This document shows, piece by piece, positions 17,135 through 25,205 of a stretch of DNA of 59,738 nt (position 1 is the stretch's first letter; every line of letters begins with the position of its first letter). The notes beneath the pieces are model-generated. The model did not search any database. It saw only the letters and a list, made by a program, of their open reading frames with translations, and was not told the DNA's origin. Location of the stretch: assembly GCA_963205255.1 (NCBI GenBank), contig CAUJIK010000038.1, forward strand, positions 1-59,738, written 5' to 3'. The stretch comes from Pseudomonadota bacterium (GTDB taxonomy: Bacteria; Pseudomonadota; Gammaproteobacteria; Steroidobacterales; Steroidobacteraceae). Position numbers and translations under genes: made by a program.

Positions 17135-17709
17135 CCAGGCCGCTGCTCGCGCGGGTTCCATTCCATGCACTCGCCTTCGGCCGGCCTGAATCGCGCCAGC
17201 TGTGATGCTTGCGCGCCCGCGAGCTCGCAGCGCACGCAGGCGATGGGTCCGCCATGGGCAACAACGATGATGAGTCCGCCGCGCGGCAACGCCTGCCATG
17301 CGCACACACTGCGCGCATGCAGCTCGGAGGTGGTCTCGCCGCCGCCAGGGCGAAACCCGTGCGGATCCGTGAGCATGCCGTCCATGGCATTGCCGGTTTC
17401 GCGCCAGATGGCGTTCCAGCTGCGCCCCTCCCAGCGGCCGAAGTCGCGCTCACGCCATCGTTCATCGACCTGCGCCCGCACGCCGGCGGCATTGGCGATC
17501 ATCTGCGCGAGGCAGGCCGCGCGCCGCAGGCCCGAGTGGATGACGGCGCGGATCTCGCCTGCATCACGGCGCCGGGAGATGACACCGGCGATCTCGCGCG
17601 ACTGCTGCATTCCCTCGCGGCTGAGGCCGACATCCGTCTGTCCGTAGCAGCGGCCACGCCATCGCAGCGCGACCTGGGCGTGCCGTATCAGCAGCACCTT
17701 TGCGCTCAC
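17095..17709 (-). CDS. cobC: Alpha-ribazole phosphatase (histidine phosphatase family)
   Basis: A 204-residue histidine phosphatase. The catalytic loop LIRHAQVALRWRGRCYGQTDVGLS has RHA in place of the commoner RHG, and the second catalytic His is in VVAHGGPI; ERDFGRWEGRSWNAI provides the proton-donor Glu region. CobC dephosphorylates alpha-ribazole-5'-phosphate or adenosylcobalamin-5'-phosphate at the end of B12 assembly. It is the last gene of the B12 operon: its GTG start (17709) overlaps the cobS stop as GTGA. The family match alone would allow other phosphatases, but the position decides for CobC. Confidence 0.85.
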   Translation of the reverse strand: MSAKVLLIRHAQVALRWRGRCYGQTDVGLSREGMQQSREIAGVISRRRDAGEIRAVIHSGLRRAACLAQMIANAAGVRAQVDERWRERDFGRWEGRSWNAIWRETGNAMDGMLTDPHGFRPGGGETTSELHARSVCAWQALPRGGLIIVVAHGGPIACVRCELAGAQASQLARFRPAEGECMEWNPREQRPGQRAGRARSQNRA

Positions 17710-18482
17710 GCGGCGCACACCGCGAGCAGGAGGGTCAGCTGGCCGACACAGGCTGCGAAGCCCAGGCAATCGCCGGTGCTGCCACCGACCTTCCGCAGCA
17801 GCAATCGCCTGAACCAGATAGTGAACACGACGCCTGCCATGAAGGCGCCGACAAGCGGCCAGGGCAGATGCCACGCCAGAGGCAACAGGCCGGGCACGGA
17901 CAGCAGCAGCGCAAGCAGCGCGTATCCACGGGACACGCGGCCGCCGACATCCTTTGCCAGCGTGTTCGAGACCGGCGCCGGCGCCACTGCGGCCATCACC
18001 ATCACCGCCTGCAGACGGCCGAAGGTCGCCGCCGCGATCACCACGATGACGAGCAGCACATCCGGCAGCGTCACCGTGAGCGCCACGCGCAACCCCACAC
18101 CAAGCAGCAGCGCCAGCGCACCGTAGGTGCCGATGCGGCTGTCCTTCATGATGTTGCGCGCGTGCTCGGGATCACGGCCGCCGCCGACGCCATCGCAGAA
18201 ATCCGCCAGCGCGTCTTCGTGGAAGGCGCCGGTGAGCCGCGCCTCGAGCACCAGTGCGAGCAGCACGGCAACCAGCCGCGGCCAGAACTGCTCCGTCAGC
18301 ACGATGGTGAGCGCCGTGATGACGCCGACGAGCGAGCCGACCAGCGGAAACCAGATGACGGCGCGGGCAAGGCCAGCAACAGCGGCTTCGCGCGACAGTG
18401 AGGCCAGCCCGGGCGCCGGGATGCGCGTCAGGAACTGGATGGCCAGCAGTGGCGGCGCCCAGCGCGGGCAGTCAGTCCTCAC
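17706..18482 (-). CDS. cobS: Adenosylcobinamide-GDP ribazoletransferase (cobalamin synthase)
   Basis: An integral membrane protein of about 258 residues joining adenosylcobinamide-GDP to alpha-ribazole(-phosphate). Hallmarks are LLAIQFLTRIP at the N-terminus, GAFHEDALADFCDGVGGG with the Mg-binding acidic residues, and KDSRIGTYGALALLLG. It has at least five hydrophobic helices. Three starts are possible: ATG 18515, ATG 18500 and GTG 18482. I chose GTG 18482 because it overlaps the cobT stop by only 11 bases and puts the protein at family length. The stop overlaps cobC. Confidence 0.92.
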   Translation of the reverse strand: MRTDCPRWAPPLLAIQFLTRIPAPGLASLSREAAVAGLARAVIWFPLVGSLVGVITALTIVLTEQFWPRLVAVLLALVLEARLTGAFHEDALADFCDGVGGGRDPEHARNIMKDSRIGTYGALALLLGVGLRVALTVTLPDVLLVIVVIAAATFGRLQAVMVMAAVAPAPVSNTLAKDVGGRVSRGYALLALLLSVPGLLPLAWHLPWPLVGAFMAGVVFTIWFRRLLLRKVGGSTGDCLGFAACVGQLTLLLAVCAA

Positions 18483-19491
18483 GCGACACGCCCATCTCAT
18501 CCAGCGTGGCCACATCGCGCAGCAGCGTCACGGCGCCATCCAGCAGCGGCAGCGCAGCCAGTGCTCCGGTTCCCTCGCCCAGGCGCATGTTCCAGTCGAG
18601 CAGAGGCTGAAGACCCAGGAATGCGAGCGCGGCGCGATGTCCAGGCTCGGAGGACAGATGCGACGCCACCATGCGCGTCGCTACACCGGGGCGCAGGGTC
18701 TGGGCCACCAATGCCGCGGCGGTGGCCACATAGCCATCCAGCAGCAACACCACCGGATGCTTTGCGGCCTCGGCGAAGAAACCGGCCAGGGCGGCGATCT
18801 CGAACCCTGCGATGCCGAGCAGGCCCTCGCGGATATCCTTCCTGAAAAGGGCTCTTGCCCTGGAAGTGGCGGCGGAAACGATCCTTCGCTTGGTCTCCAG
18901 CGTCTTGTCGTCCGCTCCCGCGCCGCTGCCGGTGGTACGGTCCGCGGGCACATCGGTCAGCAGGCTCGTCAGGCAGGCGGCAGCGGTAGTGTTGCCGATG
19001 CCCATTTCACCGCCGATGAGCACCTTGCTGCCCCGCGCGACCGCGTTGCGCGCTTCGCTCACTCCCACATCCCAGGCGACCGCGAACTCGGATGAGGACA
19101 TGGCCGGCTCTCTGGACAGATCCCGCGTGCCGGGCGCGACGCGGGAATGGCGGAAATTCGGCGCATCGATGTCATCCAGGTCCGCCGCGACACCCACATC
19201 GACCACGCGCAGATCACAACGATACGTTACCGCCAGCGCGGCGCTGGCCGAACGACCTGCGACGATGGCGCGCACCACCAGCGCCGTGACATCCGCGGGC
19301 CACGCCGAAACGCCACTGGCGACGACGCCATGATCCGCGGCGAACAGCACCAGGCTGCGCGGCCGCACCACCGGCGTCAGCGTCTGCTGGACGCAGGCCA
19401 GCCGGACCGCCAGCTCTTCCAGCCTGCCGAGGCTGCGCCGCGGCTTGGCCAGCGAATCGAGCTTCGCCCAGACATCACTCTCCGTGATCAT
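18472..19491 (-). CDS. cobT: Nicotinate-nucleotide:dimethylbenzimidazole phosphoribosyltransferase
   Basis: A 339-residue enzyme making alpha-ribazole phosphate, the lower-ligand nucleotide of B12. Landmarks are KPRRSLGRLEELA near the N-terminus, LFAADHGVVASGVSAWP, GGEMGIGNTTAAAC in the middle and MRLGEGTGALAALPLLDGAV at the C-terminus, containing the catalytic Glu. The ATG at 19491 overlaps the stop of the cobQ remnant as ATGA and lies in register with the family start (MITESDVWAKLDSLAKP). The gene appears intact. Confidence 0.95.
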   Translation of the reverse strand: MITESDVWAKLDSLAKPRRSLGRLEELAVRLACVQQTLTPVVRPRSLVLFAADHGVVASGVSAWPADVTALVVRAIVAGRSASAALAVTYRCDLRVVDVGVAADLDDIDAPNFRHSRVAPGTRDLSREPAMSSSEFAVAWDVGVSEARNAVARGSKVLIGGEMGIGNTTAAACLTSLLTDVPADRTTGSGAGADDKTLETKRRIVSAATSRARALFRKDIREGLLGIAGFEIAALAGFFAEAAKHPVVLLLDGYVATAAALVAQTLRPGVATRMVASHLSSEPGHRAALAFLGLQPLLDWNMRLGEGTGALAALPLLDGAVTLLRDVATLDEMGVSRED

Positions 19492-20401
19492 GCCGGGCTC
19501 CGCGCGATGTCCAGCAGCAGGTCCAGATCGAGCGCACGCTCCAGTTCCTGCGCGAGTTGATCCAGCGCCGCCTCCACTCGGGCGCACTGCTGGATGCCAT
19601 CCGAAACCACACCCAGGGAATGCAGCCAGTCGCCACGGGACGCGGCGTGATTGAACAGGCCATGCACATAGCAGCCAGCGACCAGACCATCGGCGTTCAC
19701 GGCGCCACCGGCCATTGCGCGGCCGCGCACTTCACGCACCTGCTTCGATTTCATCAGCCGCGTGTGCACCGGCAGCAGCCCCAGTCCATCCACCGTCTCC
19801 ACATCACCCTCGACTCCATCAATGTCCGCTATGGTTTTTCCCAGCATCTGGAAGCCGCCGCAGATGCCGGCCACGCGACCGCCGCGCCTCACATGCGCCA
19901 GGATGTCCACATCCCAACCCTGGGCACGCAGAAATCGCAGATCAGCAAGAGTCGATTTGGTGCCGGGAAGTATCACCACCTGCGCCGTGGCAGGCAACGG
20001 ACTGCCCGGCGGAATCATCTGCAACCGCACACCCGGCTCCTGCGCCAGCGCATCGAAATCGTCGAAGTTGGCGATGCGCGAGAGCATGGGCACCACCACA
20101 TGAAGCCCGTCGGCGCTTGCGCGCATCCGCTCCAGCGCAACGGCATCTTCGGCCGGCAGGCTGCGGGCCGCGGCGAGCCAGGGAACGACACCCAGCGAGG
20201 GCCACCTGGTACGCGCGGTGATTTCCGCGAGGCCCGCGTCGAACAGTCTCATGTCGCCTTGACAGCGCCACGCACCACGATCTGCGCGCCCGTGTCCGAC
20301 TGCGGCTTGATCAGCACCCGGCAGGCCAATGCCTGCAATGCCTGGGCGCGACCGATCTCGCCCACATCCGAGCCTGTGCCCTGGAACATCACCGCCGGCA
20401 T
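19488..20401 (-). pseudogene. cobQ: Cobyric acid synthase remnant: ligase half collapsed by deletions, GATase half intact
   Basis: Two overlapping ORFs carry cobQ sequence. The first (20401-20249, 50 codons) begins like CobQ ([14 protein letters not shown]) but jumps directly to [12 protein letters not shown], losing the P-loop Lys/Ser and about 35 residues, then jumps again near [18 protein letters not shown] and stops. The second (20252-19488, 254 aa) resumes at [26 protein letters not shown] (split in CobQ by about 150 residues from the first part) in another frame. It keeps the glutaminase domain with nucleophile Cys in GICGGFQMLG and the late YVHGLF motif. The stop and next ATG overlap as ATGA, so the GATase half may still be translated. 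Amidation of cobyrinic acid cannot be expected. Salvage of cobinamide does not need CobQ, which may explain tolerance. Confidence 0.85.
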
Positions 20402-20410
20402 GCGTGGCGC

Positions 20411-21205
20411 CTATCCGCGATGGCGGCGCAGCGGGATCACGAACCGGTCCGGGCCTTGCGCGGTGCCAAAGTGGGCATCGATGCCGAAGGCGTCGCGCAC
20501 CGGTTCCGGACGCAGCACATCGTGAGCCGCGCCCGCGGTCAGTATCCGGCCCTCGCACAAGAGCACCGCGAAATCGGCAATGCGCGCGGCGAAGCTCAGG
20601 TCATGCAGCACCAGCACCACACCCACGCCTTCCGCGGCAATCCTCTGCATCTGTTCGAGCACGTCGAGCTGATGGGCAGGATCGAGGTTCGCCAACGGCT
20701 CATCCGCCAGCAGCCATTGCGGCCTTCCCGCCAGCACCCGCGCCAGCAGCACGCGTGCACGCTCGCCGCCCGACAGCTGCCGCGCGGTGCGCGTGGCCAG
20801 CCGCGCCACATCCGTCACCCGCATGGCTTCGGCCACCGCCTCACGATCCTCGGCCGTTTCACCGCCATGGCCGCGATGCGGCAGACGCCCCAGCGACACC
20901 AGTGTGCCGACATCGACATCCCAATGGACTTCGGCCGTCTGCGGCAGGAAGCCGATGCGCCGCGCGCGGTCACGGCGGGCAAGCGCCAGCACATCCACAC
21001 CTGCCAGCGACACGGAACCTGAATCGGGACGCCGCAGACCCGCAAGGCAGGACAGCAATGTGCTCTTGCCCGCGCCATTCGGGCCCAGCAGCACCGAAAC
21101 CTTGCCGGTCTCGAAGCGGGTGGATACATCGCGCAGTACCCGATTGCCGCCGAAGGCGACGCCGATGCGACGGGCTTCGAGAATTTCCGGAGTTGGGAGG
21201 TTCAT
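20411..21205 (-). CDS. btuD: Vitamin B12 ABC transporter ATP-binding protein
   Basis: A 264-residue ABC ATPase of the FecCD/BtuCD class. Walker A is LLGPNGAGKSTLL (about 37-49), the Q-loop is in FLPQTAEVHWD, the signature is LSGGERARVLLARVLAG, Walker B is WLLADEPLANLDPAHQ and the H-loop His is in LVLHDLSFAA. It energises cobalamin import together with BtuC and BtuF. The ATG overlaps the btuC stop (ATGA), and the cobQ remnant begins 9 bases after its stop. Haem or siderophore import is an alternative for this family, but the upstream B12 riboswitch and the cob genes settle the substrate. Confidence 0.93.
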   Translation of the reverse strand: MNLPTPEILEARRIGVAFGGNRVLRDVSTRFETGKVSVLLGPNGAGKSTLLSCLAGLRRPDSGSVSLAGVDVLALARRDRARRIGFLPQTAEVHWDVDVGTLVSLGRLPHRGHGGETAEDREAVAEAMRVTDVARLATRTARQLSGGERARVLLARVLAGRPQWLLADEPLANLDPAHQLDVLEQMQRIAAEGVGVVLVLHDLSFAARIADFAVLLCEGRILTAGAAHDVLRPEPVRDAFGIDAHFGTAQGPDRFVIPLRRHRG

Positions 21206-22176
21206 GCCAGCGACCTGCGCAGTTTCAGCAGCATTGCAAGAAAGAACGGCGCTCCCAGCATCGACATGGTGATGCCCAGGCGCAGCTCACTCACGGTGGG
21301 AGCGATGCGCACCACGCTGTCCGCGATCAGCAGCAGCAATGCGCCTCCCAGTGCCGACGGCAGGATCACCGCCGACGGCCGCCCACCCACCAGCGGACGC
21401 ACGATATGCGGCACCATGAGGCCCACGAAGCCAATGATGCCCGCGGCCGCCACCGAACCGCCGACACACAGGCCCACGCCGATGACTACCTTCCATTGCA
21501 GCGAGCGCTCGTCGACTCCCATCGATCGCGCCGCGGCCTCGCCCAGCGTCAGCGCATCGAGCGAGCGGCCGGTGGTGGCGAGCGCGGCGATGCCCAGCGC
21601 CATGATGGGAACCGTGATGCGCACATCGTCCCAGCTGCGGTCCGTGAGGGCGCCCATCAGCCAGTTGACGATCTCGGAAGCCACATAGGGCGTGGGCGCG
21701 AGACTGATGGCAAGCGCGGTCAGCGACCCTGTGATGCTCGCCAGGATCATGCCGGCCAGCGCGAACATGATGAGGCTGCCCGAGCGGCCGGCCAGCAGCG
21801 CCAGCAGCAGCATCGCGATGCCGGCGCCGGCCAGCGCGAACGCCGGCAGCAGGAAGGCCGAAAGCGCATAGCCGAAATACATCGAGCTCACCGCGCCCAG
21901 CGCCGCGCCCGATGAAATTCCGAACAGCCCCGGATCGGCCAGCGGGTTGCGAAGGTATCCCTGCATCACGGCGCCCGCGGCGCCCAGCGCCGCGCCGATC
22001 ACCATCGCCAGCACCGTGCGCGGCAGCCGCAGCTCGGCAATGATCAGCCAGCGCGGATCGGTCTGGTTCCAGGCATCCCAGGGCAGCCACACCTTGCCCG
22101 ACACCACGGAGAACACCACCCCGATGGCCAGCAGCACCACGAACAGGATATTGAGCTTCAGGGACGACACTCTCAT
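21202..22176 (-). CDS. btuC: Vitamin B12 ABC transporter permease
   Basis: A 324-residue FecCD-family permease with about ten membrane helices. Family hallmarks are ELRLPRTVLAMVIGAALGAAGAVMQG in the first third (read as two consecutive motifs), NPLADPGLFGISSGAALGA, and GFVGLMVPHIVRPLVG near the C-terminus, the loop that meets the ATPase. It moves cobalamin from periplasm to cytoplasm. It overlaps btuF (ATGA at 22173-22176) and btuD, so all three are translationally coupled. Confidence 0.94.
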   Translation of the reverse strand: MRVSSLKLNILFVVLLAIGVVFSVVSGKVWLPWDAWNQTDPRWLIIAELRLPRTVLAMVIGAALGAAGAVMQGYLRNPLADPGLFGISSGAALGAVSSMYFGYALSAFLLPAFALAGAGIAMLLLALLAGRSGSLIMFALAGMILASITGSLTALAISLAPTPYVASEIVNWLMGALTDRSWDDVRITVPIMALGIAALATTGRSLDALTLGEAAARSMGVDERSLQWKVVIGVGLCVGGSVAAAGIIGFVGLMVPHIVRPLVGGRPSAVILPSALGGALLLLIADSVVRIAPTVSELRLGITMSMLGAPFFLAMLLKLRRSLA

Positions 22177-22997
22177 GGCGTCACCAGTTCACGCCGGATC
22201 TGCGCCAGCCGCGCGCTGGCCTCGATGAGGCCGGGACCGGCGCAGCCGAGCAGACGGAAGGGATACTCGCGGAACGCCACCTTGCCCGAGAGCTTGCTGA
22301 TCGCCGGATGCCCCAGCATCCGCTCCGCCCCCGCATCGTCCTTGCTGACAGAGAGCACCAGCCGCGGCGGATTGTTGAGCAGATATTCGAGCGGCAGCAC
22401 ATCCCACTGCCGCAGGCCGTATTCAGCGCTCATGTTCACGAAGCCCGTGAGCCGCAGCAGCTCATCGGCCAGCGTACCCTTGCCGGGCACCATGCCGCCG
22501 CCTTGCCAGATGAGCGCCGGGATGGGCGTGGCATCGCCGGGGTGGGCCGCAGCGACGGCCGCCTCGATCTGCGCGGCAAGTTGCTCACCGCGCGCCGGCT
22601 GCCCAACCGCCGCGGCAATGGCCCGCACCTGCTCCACGCTCTGCGCAATATTCTCGGGCACCGGATATTTGACGATGCGGATCTTCAGGCGTTCCAGCGC
22701 CAGGATGGTCGCCGGCGACACATGCAAACCGGACATCACCAGATCCGGCTGCAGCGCGACGATTTCCTCCGCCGTGCCCGACGTGGCATGGAAACGCATC
22801 GCGACATCGATCGGAATCGAGCTCGCGCGCAGATCCTGCGAATAGTGGCTGATGCCCACGATCTGCCCGGCATCGGCAATGCGCGTGAGAACGGCATCGA
22901 CGCAAGGATTGATGGAAGCGATGCGCAGCTCCGCCGCCAGCGTCGGCATGGCGAACGATGCGAGCATCACGGCCAGCGTTACCCATGTTCCGGGCAT
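22173..22997 (-). CDS. btuF: Cobalamin-binding periplasmic protein
   Basis: A 274-residue class III substrate-binding protein. Residues 1-21 (LAVMLASFAMPTLAA) form a Sec signal peptide. The N-terminal lobe has RIASINPCVDAVLTRI and the family GISHYS segment; EIVALQPDLVMSG follows, then the long backbone helix and the C-terminal lobe. It delivers cobalamin or cobinamide to BtuCD. It is the first gene of the operon, 115 bp downstream of the cobalamin riboswitch; GAGG lies six bases before the ATG. The leader between riboswitch and start holds two hairpins, at 23026-23046 and 23061-23074, which may form the expression platform. Confidence 0.9.
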   Translation of the reverse strand: MPGTWVTLAVMLASFAMPTLAAELRIASINPCVDAVLTRIADAGQIVGISHYSQDLRASSIPIDVAMRFHATSGTAEEIVALQPDLVMSGLHVSPATILALERLKIRIVKYPVPENIAQSVEQVRAIAAAVGQPARGEQLAAQIEAAVAAAHPGDATPIPALIWQGGGMVPGKGTLADELLRLTGFVNMSAEYGLRQWDVLPLEYLLNNPPRLVLSVSKDDAGAERMLGHPAISKLSGKVAFREYPFRLLGCAGPGLIEASARLAQIRRELVTP

Positions 22998-23111
22998 GAA
23001 GAACCTCGAACTGTCGACGAACCCAGGAGCGCGCTTGCGCGGCTCCGCCTTGTCGTCACGCGAGGATTTCCTCGATCGCCCGGCACACCCCGACCGGCGA
23101 AGGACAGACCG

Positions 23112-23280
23112 CGACAGGCAGGTCTCCTGGCTCCCGGGTCTTCGCGCCCAGCCGCCTTCCCGGTATCACCCGGTGGCATTTGGCTGGCACTCTCCGGTCA
23201 CAGTTGCGAGGGCAGCCCCGGACCATGGATCGCATCCACTTCCGGGTTCCCTTTTCATCCCAGTTTCTGGGAACCTGACG
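23112..23280 (-). ncRNA. Cobalamin (AdoCbl-class) riboswitch
   Basis: On the minus strand, the conserved elements occur in canonical order: GGGAACC helix near the 5' end, the core GGGGCTGCCCTCGCAACTGTGA (split: GCTGCCC, then GCAACTGTGA), the GGGAAGG element after a variable arm, and the 3' B12 box AGCCAGGAGACCTGCC at 23117-23132. It lies upstream of btuF in the same direction and should switch off the btuFCD-cobTSC operon when B12 is plentiful. The edges are approximate. Confidence 0.95.
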
Positions 23281-23290
23281 CTTCGGAAAC

Positions 23291-23296
23291 CATAGT
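23291..23296 (+). promoter_or_regulatory. Candidate -10 (CATAGT) for a leaderless cobU mRNA
   Basis: CATAGT is followed by 7 bases and the ATG at 23304. No Shine-Dalgarno is visible. The element lies just outside the 5' edge of the divergent riboswitch. Confidence 0.35.
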
Positions 23297-23303
23297 GCAG
23301 CGG

Positions 23304-23843
23304 ATGGCGGGAAGCAAGTTGGCGGGAAGCGGCAAGGTCATTCTGTATATCGGGGGCGCCCGGTCCGGGAAAAGCCGGCTGGCGCAGGCCCGCGCCGAAT
23401 CGATGGCTGGCGAATTGGTCTATGTCGCCACTGCCGAGGCCGGTGACGCGGAAATGAGCGCAAGGATTGCCCGCCACAGGGCGGACCGCGGCGCAAGCTG
23501 GCGAACGATCGAAGCGCCGCTCGAATTACCGTCGACGCTGAAGGAGCATGACAGCGTCGGGCGCATCCTGCTCATCGATTGCCTGACGCTATGGCTCAGC
23601 AACCTGCTGCTTGCCGGGCGTGATGTTCCTTCCGCGCGGCGCGCACTGATCGACACGCTCGCACACCGCGAGGCGACGGTGATCCTGGTCACCAATGAAG
23701 TCGGCATGGGCATCGTGCCCGACAATGAACTGGCGCGCCGATTCCGCGACGAGGCTGGTTGGCTGCATCAGGAAGTCGCCGCAATCGCCGACGAGGTATT
23801 GCTGGTCGCGGCCGGTCTTGCGCTGCCGCTCAAGAACGACTGA
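23304..23843 (+). CDS. cobU: Adenosylcobinamide kinase / adenosylcobinamide-phosphate guanylyltransferase
   Basis: A 179-residue bifunctional enzyme that phosphorylates adenosylcobinamide and attaches GMP. The P-loop is GGARSGKSRLAQ (about 17-28); the family VYVATAEAGDAEMSARIARHR carries the guanylylated His, and VTNEVGMGIVP and the LLIDCLTLWLSNLL (Walker B-like) motif follow. It is divergent from btuF, so it is not under the riboswitch on the other strand. The ATG at 23304 begins the recognisable protein; the much longer upstream frame crosses btuF and the riboswitch in antisense. Together with CobT, CobS and CobC it completes cobinamide salvage. Confidence 0.93.
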   Translation: MAGSKLAGSGKVILYIGGARSGKSRLAQARAESMAGELVYVATAEAGDAEMSARIARHRADRGASWRTIEAPLELPSTLKEHDSVGRILLIDCLTLWLSNLLLAGRDVPSARRALIDTLAHREATVILVTNEVGMGIVPDNELARRFRDEAGWLHQEVAAIADEVLLVAAGLALPLKND

Positions 23844-23864
23844 TGTTTGCCCGAGTAGCGGTTC

Positions 23865-23937
23865 TGGGCCTGCCTGGATTCGAACCAGGGACCAAGGGAT
23901 TATGAGTCCCCTGCACTAACCGCTGTGCTACAGGCCC
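23865..23937 (-). tRNA. tRNA with CAU anticodon, most like tRNA-Ile2 (lysidine-modified)
   Basis: A 73-base cloverleaf on the minus strand: acceptor GGGCCTG/CAGGCCC, D stem GCAC/GTGC, anticodon stem GGGGA/TCCCT with loop CTCATAA (anticodon CAT), T stem CCTGG/CCAGG with TTCGAAT. All stems pair; one G-T pair sits at the end of the anticodon stem. The 8-base D loop and variable loop TGGTC resemble E. coli tRNA-Ile2 more than elongator tRNA-Met, so after TilS modification it probably reads AUA. The 3' CCA is not encoded, and the D stem is a compensated variant of the usual GCTC/GAGC. Confidence 0.93.
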
Positions 23938-23952
23938 GTCGGGAAGGGCGCC

Positions 23953-23980
23953 ACGATACACCGTCGCCCGGCATTCGTCA
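23953..23980 (-). promoter_or_regulatory. Candidate tRNA promoter
   Basis: On the minus strand TGACGA (23980-23975), a 16-base spacer and TATCGT (23958-23953) precede the mature tRNA by 15 bases, the expected position for a sigma70 promoter. Confidence 0.4.
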
Positions 23981-24438
23981 GTCGCGCGCGGGAACTCCGC
24001 TGCCGGCGCCCCGGTCCGATCCGGGATGCGCGACCTGTACGCAAGCCGATCGATTCCGCTTCGCGCGGCAGCGGTCGGGCTGGGGCAGCGAGGCCTCCGC
24101 CGCCGCCCGGCGCCATGGACAACGGGAGGGGCCGGAGACCTTCAGCCCGGCGCCCAAGCCGCTGCGCAAACCCTGCAACCCTCCAAAGTCCAGCTTCGAA
24201 TGGAACCCGGAAGAACCACGCGCCGGGATCGCGCCACTGCCTTTCGTACCCCTCGGGAAACGCTGTGTCGTCGGCCTCGGTTTTTCGGCTGCAATCTGAA
24301 CCCGCTGCCCGAGGCCAATGGACGTCTGTTCGATGACATCGAACAGGGCAAGACGCAGGACTCCTCCGCCCCTGATCCGGAACTCTGCGACTGAAGGGGA
24401 TTGCCGCGCCGCCGCGGGCCGACTATTTTGCAAGGCGC
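23981..24438. other. Gene-poor interval with one 21-bp palindrome
   Basis: No ORF here looks like a protein gene: the frames on both strands are Arg/Pro/Ala-rich in the way of GC-rich noncoding DNA. I recognise no RNA family. The one clear structure is a perfect dyad at 24326-24346 (CTGTTCGATG, central A, CATCGAACAG), about 90 bp before the GATase gene. The plus-strand frame across it ends cleanly in PDPELCD-stop, so a decayed gene end is possible but unsupported. Confidence 0.4.
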
Positions 24439-25200
24439 ATGTCCCGCCTGATGGTCTTCCAGCACGTCGCCGCCGAGCCGCTCGGCACACTGCACGCGCG
24501 CATCCGCGCGCGCGGCCACCGCATCCGCTTCCACAACTTCCAGCGCCACCCGGACACGCAGCCGGACCTTGAGCGCTACCACGGACTCATCGTGCTGGGC
24601 GGCCCGATGAATGTGGATGAGCAGAGCCGCTACCCGCATCTGCGCACCGAACTGAAAGCCATCGAGGCCGCGCTGCGCCAGGACAAGCCGGTGCTGGGCA
24701 TCTGCCTCGGCGCGCAATTGCTCGCACATGTGCTGGGCGCGCCGGTGGGCCGCCACACACAGCACGAGATCGGCTGGTATGACCTCGTCACCACCGAACA
24801 GGGCCGGCAGGACAATGTGCTGGCGCATCTGGGCGAACTCGCTCCGGTGTTCCAGTGGCATGGCTGCACATTCGGCCTGCCTTCGGGCGCCGTGCAGCTG
24901 GCGCGCACCGAGACCTGCGAACAACAGGCTTTCCGCTTCGGGCAGAACGCCTACGGCTTCCAGTTCCACATGGAGGCGGACGGCGCGATGATCGAACGCT
25001 GGCTGCGCCTGCCCTCCTATCGCGAAGAGCTCCAGGCCGCCGGCATCGGCCGCGACGAAGAATCCATCCGCGCCGTCACCGCCGCGCAACTGGCGCGCAT
25101 GCAGCCACTGGCGGAAGCCACATTCAACAATTTCCTCGATCTGGTCGGCCGGCCGGCGCGACGCATGGCACTGGCATCGAACCACGCACTGGAAAGGTAG
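24439..25200 (+). CDS. Class I glutamine amidotransferase-like protein
   Basis: A 253-residue stand-alone GATase1 domain, like the GMP-synthase-type proteins annotated as glutamine amidotransferases or gamma-glutamyl hydrolases. The oxyanion strand is GLIVLGGPMNVDE, the nucleophile elbow is GICLGAQLLAHVLG (Cys about 94), and the catalytic His/Glu are in GFQFHMEAD. No synthetase partner adjoins it. It may act in gamma-glutamyl metabolism. The next gene starts 5 bases after its stop, so they form an operon. The only upstream signals are AAGG three bases before the ATG and TATTTT at 24424-24429. Confidence 0.85.
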   Translation: MSRLMVFQHVAAEPLGTLHARIRARGHRIRFHNFQRHPDTQPDLERYHGLIVLGGPMNVDEQSRYPHLRTELKAIEAALRQDKPVLGICLGAQLLAHVLGAPVGRHTQHEIGWYDLVTTEQGRQDNVLAHLGELAPVFQWHGCTFGLPSGAVQLARTETCEQQAFRFGQNAYGFQFHMEADGAMIERWLRLPSYREELQAAGIGRDEESIRAVTAAQLARMQPLAEATFNNFLDLVGRPARRMALASNHALER

Positions 25201-25205
25201 AGCAC

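Noticed and set aside
17710..17874. Upstream extension of cobC from an ATG at 17874
   Set aside because: It would lie inside cobS; the GTG at 17709 overlaps the cobS stop and begins right at the phosphatase fold.
20249..20401. 50-codon ORF after btuD considered as an independent small protein
   Set aside because: Its three segments align in order to separate parts of the CobQ N-domain, so it is a deletion product, not a new gene.
24326..24346. Palindrome considered as a second LexA box
   Set aside because: CTGT and ACAG are 13 bases apart instead of 8, unlike the perfect box at 48240.
23978..24490. 170-residue minus-strand ORF in the gap before the GATase gene
   Set aside because: No homology I can recognise, Arg/Ser/Gly-rich, overlaps the GATase start; judged noncoding.
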